Part shown: in pieces, positions 1 to 6,864 of the stretch
Layout: each line of letters opens with the position of its first letter
Position numbering within the stretch: position 1 is the stretch's first letter
Assembly (NCBI GenBank): GCA_964347975.1
Contig: CAYGAY010000004.1
Span: 78,446-142,445 of the forward strand
Origin: Bin87 sp964347975
Lineage (GTDB): Bacteria > Chloroflexota > Dehalococcoidia > Lucifugimonadales > UBA3495
DNA: 64,000 bases
Direction: 5' to 3'
The notes under the pieces: model-generated
What the model saw: only the letters and a program-made list of their open reading frames with translations
Databases searched by the model: none
Told to the model about the DNA's origin: nothing
Position numbers and translations under genes: made by a program

Positions 1-549
1 TTTATGGCCAAGATGGGTATCAAGGGCGTCATCGGCGGTGGTTCCTCCGAAGGCGGGGCAATGGACGGCATCATGCACGGATACCGGGATGCCCTGCGAC
101 GCAACGGCAAGCCCGAGGCCGAACTGGGAGAGGATCTGGCCGTCGGATTCCACTTCCACATTGCTCCGACGGTGGAAGAAGCCGCCGGCATCGGCGCCAG
201 GTACTACGAGGAAAACCTCAAGATGTTCGGCCCGTTGCGCCTGACCCGTGGCCTGACTGAGCAGCAGATCCGGGACATCAGCGACCCGCGCGTCGCTCCC
301 AACGCCGGCCTGCCCACCATCCAGGACGCCATCGAGAACGGCAGCGTACTGGCCGGGCCGCCGGAGCGGATCATCGAGCAGTTGAAGGGCGTGGAAGAGC
401 GCTACCCGGGGCTCCAGCGGATCCAAGTAGGCCAGCCCGTCGGCACGCCGCAGAGCATCATCCTGGAGCAGCTCCAGTGGTTTGCTGAAGAGGTGATGCC
501 GGCGTTCAAGGACACCAAGGTCGAGGTGTCCGTTCCCGCCGACAACTAA
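1..549 (+). CDS. Luciferase-like (LLM class) flavin-dependent oxidoreductase, C-terminal part
   Basis: The reading frame is open from the first base of the window, so the N-terminus lies outside it; the ATG at base 4 is probably internal. The visible 180 residues match the C-terminal half of bacterial luciferase-like TIM-barrel oxidoreductases: a helical segment with YRDALRRNGKP, a HIAPTVEEA strand/helix and the usual closing block AGPPERIIEQLKGVEERYPGLQRIQVG followed by the last helix WFAEEVMPAF. These proteins use FMN or F420 to oxidise or reduce small organic substrates in the cytoplasm; the substrate cannot be told from this part. A strong terminator follows directly, so it ends its transcription unit. 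A second, distinct member of the family lies at 29799-30641. Confidence 0.85.
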   Translation, partial: FMAKMGIKGVIGGGSSEGGAMDGIMHGYRDALRRNGKPEAELGEDLAVGFHFHIAPTVEEAAGIGARYYEENLKMFGPLRLTRGLTEQQIRDISDPRVAPNAGLPTIQDAIENGSVLAGPPERIIEQLKGVEERYPGLQRIQVGQPVGTPQSIILEQLQWFAEEVMPAFKDTKVEVSVPADN

Positions 550-575
550 AACGACCGAGCAAACGGCATCCGACA

Positions 576-612
576 CCGTGGGGGCGAATGATTATTCGCC
601 CCCACGGTTTTT
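576..612 (+). terminator. Rho-independent terminator
   Basis: A perfect 14-bp stem (bases 576-589 with 594-607) closes on a GATT loop and is followed by TTTTT at 608-612. It stands 27 bases after the stop of the luciferase-like gene. The stem core GGCGAAT/ATTCGCC recurs in the palindrome at 10473-10502, so it may belong to a dispersed repeat family used as a terminator. Confidence 0.85.
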
Positions 613-713
613 GGCTACGGGCGATTGCCTGAATTGATGACCGCCTGGCGGGGACAGCGGCGCAAGCGCCCTGATATGCTGGTAAGTAATATCAGAAACC
701 CGGAGGCTGATTT

Positions 714-1511
714 ATGCCCGAAATGACCAACTATCCCCCAGGTTCTCCGTCGTGGGCTGACCTGCTATCCCACAACGGCCAGGCGGCGAAAGATTTTTAC
801 ACCGGCCTTTTCGGCTGGACCTACGACGACCATCCGGCGGGGCCGGAGATGGTGTACACGATGTACTCGCACAACGGCATGGCAGCCTGCGCGTCCGCCG
901 AGGCCGGCCCGGGCCAGGAAAGCCTGCCGGCCCACTGGAGCGTGTACGTAACCGTCGATGACCTGGAGGCCGCGGTGGAGCGCGCCAAGACCGCCGGAGG
1001 AACCGTCGCTTTCGGACCCATGGACGTTACGCCCATGGAAGGGGTAACGGTAGGCCGAATGGCGGTTATCCAGGACAAGGAAGGCGCCTATCTGCGGCTG
1101 TGGTATCCCGTGGCCCACGCCGGAGCCAGCGTGATGATGGAACCGGGCGCGCTGTGCTGGTTTGAGCTGGCCACTACCGACCCGGAGTCGGCCAGAGATT
1201 TCTACCAGACCGTGCTCGGGACCGAAATCAAGCTCGACGAAAACGTTGAAGAGTTCCCTTATTGGGTAATGCGGGTCGGCGAGCAGATGGTCGGCGGGAT
1301 CATCCAGATTGGCGAGGATTGGGGCCCGGTTCCCCCTAACTGGGGGGTCTATTTCGGCGTCAATGACGTTGACGCCACCGCCGCCAAAGCCCAGGAACTG
1401 GGCGGCGGCGTTGTCGTCGAACCCAGAGACCTGATGGACTTTGCCCGCTTTTCCGTGCTCCGAGATGCGGAAGGCGCCGTTTTCACGGTCATCCGGCTGA
1501 ACGAGTGGTGA
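714..1511 (+). CDS. VOC (glyoxalase/bleomycin-resistance) family protein, two domains
   Basis: A 265-residue cytoplasmic protein made of two vicinal-oxygen-chelate domains, about residues 10-130 and 145-262. Both halves begin with the typical strand and helix carrying W-x-DLLSHN...AKDFYTGLFGW and CWFELATTDPESARDFYQTVLG, and both end in a strand before a polar loop (GAYLRLWYP, GAVFTVIRL). The arrangement resembles the hydroxyacylglutathione-hydrolase-like/CFP30B group, where the reaction is usually unknown. The start is supported by GGAGG about 8 bases upstream. Just before it, CTGATAT and ATATCAG form a spaced inverted repeat at 671-695 that could be an operator, though this is only an inference. 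The gene stands alone between a terminator and a convergent gene. Confidence 0.85.
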   Translation: MPEMTNYPPGSPSWADLLSHNGQAAKDFYTGLFGWTYDDHPAGPEMVYTMYSHNGMAACASAEAGPGQESLPAHWSVYVTVDDLEAAVERAKTAGGTVAFGPMDVTPMEGVTVGRMAVIQDKEGAYLRLWYPVAHAGASVMMEPGALCWFELATTDPESARDFYQTVLGTEIKLDENVEEFPYWVMRVGEQMVGGIIQIGEDWGPVPPNWGVYFGVNDVDATAAKAQELGGGVVVEPRDLMDFARFSVLRDAEGAVFTVIRLNEW

Positions 1512-1555
1512 CCGGATGGCCGGCGCAACTCTCGTGGTTGTCTCCCTGATCAACC

Positions 1556-1580
1556 AGGGGCGGTTTTCAAACCCGCCCCT
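1556..1580. repeat. Intergenic palindrome, GGGGCGG-TTT/AAACCCGCCCC family
   Basis: AGGGGCGGTTT and AAACCCGCCCCT face each other with a one-base bulge, between two convergent genes and overlapping the stop codon of the minus-strand gene. Close relatives lie at 16664-16686 and 20631-20658. It could serve as a bidirectional terminator. Confidence 0.6.
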
Positions 1581-2484
1581 ACAACGTACCGGGCGGATAG
1601 TTTTCCAGCCACCAGCGGGCGATTTCGTCCCGCCGGGCGAACCAGACTCCCGGATGGCGGCGGGCATAGCGCAAGAAGCGGTCCAACGCGCGCGAGCGGG
1701 CCGGACGGCCGGCGATACGGCAGTGCAGGCCCACCGACATCATCTTGGGGCGGGTGCGGCCTTCTTCGTAGAGAACGTCGAAAGTATCCTTCATATACTC
1801 GTAGAAGTCACCGACGCTGTTGAGGCCGCCCCGCCAGAAACGAGCGTCGTTGGTCTCAAAACTGTACGGCAGCGCTAGCCAGGGCCGGCCGTTCACGTCG
1901 GTGTAATAGGGCAAATCGTCGTTAAACACGCCGCTGTCGTAGATGAAACCGCCTTCGTTCACCACCAGTTCGCGCGTGTTGACGCTGGGGCCATAGCGCG
2001 TGAACCAGCCCACCGGGCGGACGCCGGTGGTGGCGGTCAGCGATTCCACCGTAAGGCGGATGGCCTCGGCTTCCTCGTCCCGCGTCTTGTTGTGGTACTC
2101 CTCCCAGCGGTAGCCGTGACCGCAAACCTCGTGGCCGCGCTCGACCACGGCGCGGGCGACTTCGGGGTTGCGCTCCATGGCTACGGCGCAGCAGAAGAAG
2201 GTGCTTGGGACACTGTGCCGGTCAAGCAGGTTCAGGATGCGCCAGACACCGACCCGGCTGCCGTACTCGAAGAAGGACTCGTTGAACAAATCCCGCTGAC
2301 CGGGCGGCACCGGCGAGGGCACCTCGTTGTTGGACTCATGGTAAGCATCGCCGTCCAGCAGGGACGCCTCGCTGCCTTCCTCGTAGTTGACCACCACGGA
2401 AATTGCGATGCGGGCGTTGTTGGGCCAGCGGATGGCCGGCGGGTTGGCGCCGTAGCCGATGAAATCGCGGGAGAGCTCGGTCAT
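1579..2484 (-). CDS. Polysaccharide deacetylase family protein, PuuE/allantoinase-like
   Basis: About 301 residues of a NodB-type deacetylase fold. The block ILNLLDRHSVPSTFFCCAVAMERNPEVARAVVERGHEVCGHGYRW is the signature of the PuuE-like branch (cofactor-independent allantoinase and related putative urate-catabolism proteins); GHGY supplies metal or substrate contacts. Later motifs GWFTRYGPSVNTRELV and DLPYYTDVNGRPWLALPY also fit that branch. The likely reaction is hydrolysis of a cyclic amide or an N-acetyl group; no other purine-degradation gene is nearby, so the substrate stays open. I prefer the ATG at 2484, which has GGTGG upstream; an ATG at 2499 would overlap the preceding gene by 11 bases. 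It is probably translated with the gene at 2489-3562. Confidence 0.8.
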   Translation of the reverse strand: MTELSRDFIGYGANPPAIRWPNNARIAISVVVNYEEGSEASLLDGDAYHESNNEVPSPVPPGQRDLFNESFFEYGSRVGVWRILNLLDRHSVPSTFFCCAVAMERNPEVARAVVERGHEVCGHGYRWEEYHNKTRDEEAEAIRLTVESLTATTGVRPVGWFTRYGPSVNTRELVVNEGGFIYDSGVFNDDLPYYTDVNGRPWLALPYSFETNDARFWRGGLNSVGDFYEYMKDTFDVLYEEGRTRPKMMSVGLHCRIAGRPARSRALDRFLRYARRHPGVWFARRDEIARWWLENYPPGTL

Positions 2485-2488
2485 TTTT

Positions 2489-3562
2489 TTAACCACCATC
2501 CAATGGGAAAGTGTCAGGGTTTATTAGCGCGGCGATTTTCGAAAGGCGTTCAATCACAGCATCTGCGGTTGCTTCGAAATCCAGCCCCGTCGGCAAATCA
2601 ATAGGGATATACCCGTCGTCGCTAACACCCTCGCTCGGTTCGTTTTGCTTTAGCGGCTCCAACCGACGACGGACCTCACCGGCACCCAAATCCCCCTGTC
2701 CCCATATTTGGAGCCACAGGGGTGTTTCCCGTCGAGTGGCCCAAGTTCGCGAGTACATTCCAAACCAAGCATTTGCTGCTTCGGCAAACCACATATTCCT
2801 GCCATAGGAATAATCCCAATTCGACGCTCTTCCGCGGTCGGCAAATAACCCTACATATATTCCCTTGTCAACTGCACGGTCAACTAATCGGCACACGTCG
2901 CGTATGCGTCGGGCGATTCCTGGTCCCAATTCACCCGGGCTAAATGGCACGAACTCATCTCCATCCATTTGCTCAGTTAGTCCACGTAACTGGACAATAT
3001 CCAGTTGAGCGCGGTGGTCGCGGTCAATATCTACCCGCGTGGTTATACTGGCCAGCAACGCCCTCCAACTGGTCATAATCAGGTGGCAATCCTTGCTAAG
3101 AATAGCCGCGCTACGCAAATTCTCTAACTCGGTGTCCGGGGACAGATGGTAGTTTTCTGCCGCAAGCTGGCGTACCTCTGGCCAAAGGGTTCTCAGCCTA
3201 GCCGCTGGCACCAAGAACAGCAGCGCCTTCGTTCCTTCTTTGACTTTGAGGAGTCGTGTAAGGTAACTATTGGGCTGTTTTTCAGTAAGCCCTGCCCAGA
3301 ACTTCGCTTCTATTAGGAGCCGTTCGGCCCCATGCTGATCGTATCCGGCAAGATCTGGCGTCGCGCCGTCTTCATCCCTGACTTGGGTATGCACCTCGTA
3401 TATTGAGCCGATCTCTGCGCCACCCGCACGCAGCATCTCCTCCAACTCGTGACGGGCGGCTTCGGAATAGGACAGGATATGCCCCAAAGCCTCGACAGCG
3501 ACGTCTTCACGGCGGCCAGTAAAATTCGCGATGCGGGTAAGTAGCGTGGTGCTCGTGGTCAT
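2489..3562 (-). CDS. Uncharacterised protein with PD-(D/E)XK nuclease-like N-terminal domain
   Basis: A 357-residue soluble protein I do not recognise as a named family. Residues about 55-95 contain an acidic strand pattern with P69-D70 and, 15 residues on, E85-A86-K87 (TPDLAGYD...LLIEAKFW), the arrangement of a PD-(D/E)XK nuclease core in which D70, E85 and K87 would bind metal. The rest has several Trp/Tyr-rich stretches and no membrane segment. Proteins of this layout are often found near restriction or defence genes, and here the neighbours are toxin-antitoxin genes. Nuclease activity is inferred from the motif only. An AGAGAGGA stretch precedes the start; the stop overlaps or abuts the deacetylase start, suggesting coupling. 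Confidence 0.6.
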   Translation of the reverse strand: MTTSTTLLTRIANFTGRREDVAVEALGHILSYSEAARHELEEMLRAGGAEIGSIYEVHTQVRDEDGATPDLAGYDQHGAERLLIEAKFWAGLTEKQPNSYLTRLLKVKEGTKALLFLVPAARLRTLWPEVRQLAAENYHLSPDTELENLRSAAILSKDCHLIMTSWRALLASITTRVDIDRDHRAQLDIVQLRGLTEQMDGDEFVPFSPGELGPGIARRIRDVCRLVDRAVDKGIYVGLFADRGRASNWDYSYGRNMWFAEAANAWFGMYSRTWATRRETPLWLQIWGQGDLGAGEVRRRLEPLKQNEPSEGVSDDGYIPIDLPTGLDFEATADAVIERLSKIAALINPDTFPLDGG

Positions 3563-3639
3563 TATCTATTTCCTCTCTCAAAGCATTGGCCGGGCGAACG
3601 CTCAAACTATCGCGTAAGGCGCACTATCCCAGACATCCT

Positions 3640-3667
3640 TGGATTCTGGCTTTCACCTGAATGACGG
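3640..3667. repeat. Short dispersed repeat (TGGATTCTGGCTTTC...GAATGACGG)
   Basis: This 28-base stretch resembles the one at 5971-5999; both read GGATTC-GGCTTTC-GAATGACGG with small changes. It lies in the 123-base gap between the nuclease-like gene and the antitoxin gene. Confidence 0.55.
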
Positions 3668-3686
3668 TAAGAGGTGCTACGCGCAA

Positions 3687-3968
3687 CTACCACATCCATC
3701 GCCCTCGCGCCCATTCTATGGCGTCGGCCACATCCTCCTCGGTGATACCCAAAGCCTCTATCTTCGCCCACACGGCTTCCATCGGGGACGGCTCAATAGG
3801 CGTCAGCACAATTCGCCCGTCGTCAATAGCGACCTCAAAGTAGTCCCCAATTTGAAATTCGCCGAGGACGCCATCGATAACGGTAAGCTGATTATCGCCT
3901 GTCAATACGGCTACCATCGGCAGACATTCCGGCGATTCTGTTGATATGGGCATCGGTTCAGCGGCCAT
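3687..3968 (-). CDS. AbrB/MazE-type antitoxin (orphan copy B)
   Basis: A 93-residue protein with a swapped-hairpin AbrB-like DNA-binding domain at about residues 20-58 (TGDNQLTVIDGVLGEFQIGDYFEVAIDDGRIVLTP). The C-terminal tail, KIEALGITEEDVADAIEWARGRW, is the helix that in this family contacts the PIN toxin. It is a paralogue of the antitoxin at 4501-4776, sharing both the hairpin and the tail. No toxin follows it; the PIN-like gene lies just upstream on the same strand. GGAGGAGG stands at a good distance before the ATG. Function as a toxin-neutralising autorepressor is inferred from the family. Confidence 0.7.
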   Translation of the reverse strand: MAAEPMPISTESPECLPMVAVLTGDNQLTVIDGVLGEFQIGDYFEVAIDDGRIVLTPIEPSPMEAVWAKIEALGITEEDVADAIEWARGRWMW

Positions 3969-4053
3969 TTTCCTTGCCTCCTCCGAGACAAATAACGTTC
4001 AGTCTAGGATACAGGAATTCGCCGCTATCCGCTCGCTTCGGCGGCGATAAGCT

Positions 4054-4500
4054 CTACCTTGCCATCCACACCGGCTTGCACACCGGGCGGTTGTAGGGCC
4101 TTGGCGGGCAGTAGGCGGAGCGGGAGCGGGCCGGGTCGCCGGCTACTACGATCATGATGTTGTCGGGGTCGCGGACCACGGGCAGCATGGTTTCGGGGCC
4201 CTCCGTGTCCAGCCACTTGGGCCAGAAGTAGGGGTCGCCGGCCTCTACGTTGCGTCCGTAGCGCAGTTCCTTGTAGCGGCGCACCCGTTCCACGGGGATG
4301 CGGGCGCGTTCGTACAGGTAGAGTTGGACGTCCCGTTTCGTCCAGCCTTCGTCGTGCAAGCCCTGGGCGATTAGCGGGCTGACCAATGGGATAAACGCTA
4401 CTGATTGCCACGCCGATAGCAACCAGGACACCGACGGTGAACGGAATATCAGAGCGGACACCAGCACGTTGGTGTCAAGGACAATGCGGAACAGCGGCAT
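4054..4500 (-). CDS. PIN-domain toxin N-terminus joined to a foreign C-terminus (chimeric, probably inactive)
   Basis: The first 40 or so residues are a normal PIN-domain start: FRIVLDTNVLVSALIF, with the first catalytic Asp in LDTNVLVSA, then a helix and the strand FIPLVS. From that point the protein is identical or nearly so to the last 100 residues of the 4852-5940 gene (SPLIAQGLHDEGWTKRDVQL onward). The DNA shows why: bases 4063-4382 duplicate 4861-5180 in the same orientation and frame. The remaining PIN acidic residues are lost, so ribonuclease activity is unlikely. The TAG of antitoxin A is followed at once by this ATG, the usual antitoxin-toxin order. A mis-assembly in a draft genome is an alternative explanation. 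Confidence 0.75.
   Translation of the reverse strand: MPLFRIVLDTNVLVSALIFRSPSVSWLLSAWQSVAFIPLVSPLIAQGLHDEGWTKRDVQLYLYERARIPVERVRRYKELRYGRNVEAGDPYFWPKWLDTEGPETMLPVVRDPDNIMIVVAGDPARSRSAYCPPRPYNRPVCKPVWMAR
4063..4382 (-). repeat. 320-bp segmental duplication, copy 1
   Basis: Bases 4063-4382 match 4861-5180 at a constant offset of 798, with differences only near the low-coordinate end. The identity stops inside the PIN gene at AGCGGGCTGA, where both genes encode Ser-Pro, which suggests joining at a short shared sequence. Confidence 0.9.
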
Positions 4501-4776
4501 CTATTGTTCCCTTGCCCATTTCACTGCTTCAGCCACGTCGGCTTCGGTGATGCCCAGCGCCGCTATCTTAAGACGCACATCATCGGCGGTGACGATGGGG
4601 TAAGGCGTCAGCACGATGCGCCCGTCTTCAATCGTGACCTCAAAGCAGTCCGCTTCCGGGAAGTCGGCAAAGACACCTTCCGAAACGGTGAGCTGATTTT
4701 CGCCCGTCAGTACGGCCAGAGGCGTCAGAGTAACCTCCGGCGGCTCCGGCAGTTTGCGCGTTCGCTTGGTGGTCAT
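4501..4776 (-). CDS. AbrB/MazE-type antitoxin (copy A)
   Basis: A 91-residue protein: a basic N-terminus (MTTKRTRKLPEPPEV), an AbrB-like hairpin (TGENQLTVSEGVFADF...CFEVTIEDGRIVLTP) and a toxin-binding tail (KIAALGITEADVAEAVKWAREQ). I start it at the ATG at 4776, which has GGAGG about 8 bases upstream, rather than at the ATG 20 codons earlier. Its stop codon touches the ATG of the PIN gene, so the two form a toxin-antitoxin operon in layout. With the toxin overwritten, the antitoxin may now be an orphan regulator. In the usual AbrB position for a basic or Gly residue it has PEAD rather than a KPGD-like turn. Confidence 0.7.
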   Translation of the reverse strand: MTTKRTRKLPEPPEVTLTPLAVLTGENQLTVSEGVFADFPEADCFEVTIEDGRIVLTPYPIVTADDVRLKIAALGITEADVAEAVKWAREQ

Positions 4777-4851
4777 TGGCTTGCCTCCGGCGGGGCGAAT
4801 GGCGTTCGCATATAGATACGGAGAATCGTAGCACACCGCCAGTCGCCGGCA

Positions 4852-5940
4852 CTACACTGGCATCCGCACCGACTGGCATACCGGGCGGTTGTACGGGCGC
4901 GGCGGGCAGTAGGCGGAGCGGGAGCGGGCCGGGTCGCCGGCTACTACGATCATGATGTTGTCGGGGTCGCGGACCACGGGCAGCATGGTTTCGGGGCCCT
5001 CCGTGTCCAGCCACTTGGGCCAGAAGTAGGGGTCGCCGGCCTCTACGTTGCGTCCGTAGCGCAGTTCCTTGTAGCGGCGCACCCGTTCCACGGGGATGCG
5101 GGCGCGTTCGTACAGGTAGAGTTGGACGTCCCGTTTCGTCCAGCCTTCGTCGTGCAAGCCCTGGGCGATTAGCGGGCTGATCACCGCCAGCAAGTGTCCG
5201 CCGTGGATCATGTTATGGTTCAGGTTGCACAGCGAGTCGGCCAGAATCCAGAGCGCGAACTCCATGCTGCCGGAGCCGGCCGGGCTGTTGCCGCGTGGGG
5301 CGTCGGCGGCGAACACAGTGACGCAGCTTTCACCGGCGGTGTAACCAAAGTCGGCGTGAATGGGCGCCCAGGGGGAGTCAACGTCGGCGCCGATGCAGTA
5401 GGAGTACTTGGCCGGCGAACCCAGCGTCGATTTGTCGCCGGTGTCGGGGCGGCCGTCGCCCAGATTGATCATCAGCAGCCGCAGGGCGCGGCCAATGGTG
5501 GCGTTGGGGCGGCTGCCGTGTCCGAACAGGCCAATGCCGTGATTGATGCCAAGCTGCTCCACCACCGGGCCGCTGACGATGATCAGGGGCGCGGCCGGGT
5601 CGCTGGTTGCCTGCAATCCGCCCATGTCGAACCGCTTGTCCAGAGACGCCTCCACTGCCGCCAGCGCCACCGGCATGTACTCCGGCCGACAGCCGGCCAT
5701 CACGGAGTTAATGGCGACGGCCTCGACGGTGACGACACCCAGGCGCGGCGGCATCAATCCCAAGGTTTCGCCGCCAGCGCGCCCGGACGCAGCGACGAAT
5801 TCGGCGACGGATGTCTCCGTAGGCGGAACGATGGGCAACCCGTCCGTCCAGCCGTTTTCGAAATAAGTTTCGATGGTATCCAGCGCGCCCTGGACCGTAT
5901 CCAGGCCGGTCAAGCGGCGCGTTGGTTCGTGGGTCAGCAT
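4852..5940 (-). CDS. Uncharacterised protein of the GWTDGLPIVPPTE family, partner of the UGSC selenoprotein
   Basis: A 362-residue soluble protein. Near the N-terminus it carries GWTDGLPIVPPTE, a motif I associate from memory with proteins encoded next to UGSC-family genes; their biochemical role is not known to me. Other blocks are GVVTVEAVAINSVMAGCRPEYMPV, LIIVSGPVVEQLGINHGIGLFGHG and NATIGRALRLLMINLGD, the last two looking like a substrate or cofactor pocket. It lies 95 bases downstream of the UGSC gene on the same strand, so the two probably act together. Its last 107 codons were the source or recipient of the 320-bp duplication found in the PIN gene; being full length, this is more likely the donor. 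Confidence 0.65.
   Translation of the reverse strand: MLTHEPTRRLTGLDTVQGALDTIETYFENGWTDGLPIVPPTETSVAEFVAASGRAGGETLGLMPPRLGVVTVEAVAINSVMAGCRPEYMPVALAAVEASLDKRFDMGGLQATSDPAAPLIIVSGPVVEQLGINHGIGLFGHGSRPNATIGRALRLLMINLGDGRPDTGDKSTLGSPAKYSYCIGADVDSPWAPIHADFGYTAGESCVTVFAADAPRGNSPAGSGSMEFALWILADSLCNLNHNMIHGGHLLAVISPLIAQGLHDEGWTKRDVQLYLYERARIPVERVRRYKELRYGRNVEAGDPYFWPKWLDTEGPETMLPVVRDPDNIMIVVAGDPARSRSAYCPPRPYNRPVCQSVRMPV
4861..5180 (-). repeat. 320-bp segmental duplication, copy 2 (probable donor)
   Basis: Matches 4063-4382 at an offset of 798. It encodes the C-terminal part of the intact 362-residue gene, so this copy is likely the original. Confidence 0.9.
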
Positions 5941-5970
5941 GAGTATTCGCAGCGATCTGCTGATGAGTTT

Positions 5971-5999
5971 CTGGATTCCGGCTTTCGGCGGAATGACGG
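5971..5999. repeat. Short dispersed repeat (CTGGATTCCGGCTTTC...GAATGACGG)
   Basis: Second copy of the element at 3640-3667, in the 95-base gap between the UGSC gene and its partner. CCGGCTTTCGGCGG can fold weakly on itself. Confidence 0.55.
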
Positions 6000-6035
6000 G
6001 TGTGCGGGCGGGAATGACAGAAGCGTCACGACGAA

Positions 6036-6599
6036 CTAACTGCTTGCTGCTCCGGTGACCGCCGCGACCACCTGTGTGGCGACGACCCGGGCGCGCTCGG
6101 CGGCCTTTTCGCGATTGCCCAGGGGGTGGGGAATTGACACCAGCGGCAGGTTGGCAAGTTTGTTGGCCCCGGCGATGGAGCCGGCCAGGCGGAGGAAGTT
6201 GGTGGTTGCGACCACCGCCGCCGGCTTATTAGCATCCTCGAAGTTCACTGCGTCGAGCACACTGCCCGATGTGCAGGAGCCTCAAAGCGCCACACCCGAA
6301 ATGAGGAAATCCGTTTCCTCAGCCATCCGGGAGATCACGTCGGCTTCGGCCGGCCGCGTTGACGTGAACTTGGTGCGCAGCACAACCTGGCTCACGTCAA
6401 ACTCGTTCTGCAATACTCCGGCCAGGCTGGCAAAAAAGAAGCTGGAAGTGTCGTTGCCGTTGTCCAGCAGGCCGGCCACTTTGCCGGTTACGCTGCCCAG
6501 CCTGGGGGTCAGCATCCGGTTGGTTTGTTGTACGAACCCGGTTGGATCCAGGTATGCTATCCGACCGATTTCCGGCGCTATCGTCACTGGAGTCTGCAT
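6036..6599 (-). CDS. UGSC-family selenoprotein with in-frame UGA (Sec106)
   Basis: Conventional calling splits this gene at a TGA (6282-6284), but both sides are in the same frame and form one 187-residue protein. The codons at the break read UGA-Gly-Ser-Cys, the motif for which the UGSC (seleno)protein family is named, so the UGA is read here as selenocysteine (residue 106) paired with Cys109. Before it is a Rossmann-like half (SFFFASLAGVLQNEFDVSQVVL...EETDFLISGVAL), after it SVLDAVNFEDANKPAAVVATTNF and LVSIPHPLGNR. The start is the ATG at 6599 with GAGG upstream; a TTG lies 10 codons earlier. A SECIS-like hairpin follows the UGA by 12 bases. A redox or reductase role is inferred. The 362-residue partner gene lies downstream. 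Confidence 0.85.
6253..6269 (-). promoter_or_regulatory. Candidate bacterial SECIS hairpin of the UGSC gene
   Basis: In the sense of the gene, TCGGGC and GCTCGA form a 6-bp stem (one G-U pair) around the loop AGUGU, which begins 19 bases after the UGA. Loop size, distance and a G in the first two loop positions meet the usual rules for bacterial SECIS elements, and GU occurs in the loop as in the E. coli fdhF element. The hairpin at 63783-63798 has the same features. Confidence 0.5.
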
Positions 6600-6750
6600 G
6601 ATTGCCGCCTCAATAGCAGGTTTGGGCAATCATATCATGCCAGGCGTTAACGGCCGGCAGAACCTTACCGGATAGCGGTAGCTCAAATGTCACGCCAACC
6701 GGGAAGGTGACGTGATGCGTTATGGCAAACACCGCGCATTCGTGCTACGC

Positions 6751-6779
6751 TTGTATCCGCCGCCTAGTTTGGGTAAAAT
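6751..6779 (+). promoter_or_regulatory. Putative sigma-70-type promoter of speD-speE
   Basis: TTGTAT (6751-6756) and TAAAAT (6774-6779) are separated by 17 bases. Transcription would begin near 6786 and give a leader of about 80 bases before the TTG start of speD. Confidence 0.45.
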
Positions 6780-6810
6780 CATCCCCTGCTATTCCCGCCA
6801 GGGATCCCAT

Positions 6811-6864
6811 ATGCGCTTTGATTTCGGACGCGGGACGGCGCAATCCATACGGAGGAAAAGGTGA
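6811..6864 (+). other. Possible 17-codon leader ORF before speD
   Basis: An ATG at 6811 opens a short Arg-rich frame (MRFDFGRGTAQSIRRKR) whose TGA at 6862-6864 directly precedes the TTG start of speD. AGGGA lies about 9 bases upstream of the ATG. The abutting stop and weak start would suit translational coupling, but this may be chance. Confidence 0.25.

Noticed and set aside
6036..6629. UGSC locus as a pseudogene broken by a stop codon
   Set aside because: The break falls exactly at the first position of the family motif, the frame and codon usage continue on both sides, and a second Sec-type UGA is present elsewhere.
6780..6864. SAM-responsive riboswitch before speD
   Set aside because: The leader is only about 80 bases and I could not find the conserved helices of any SAM riboswitch class.
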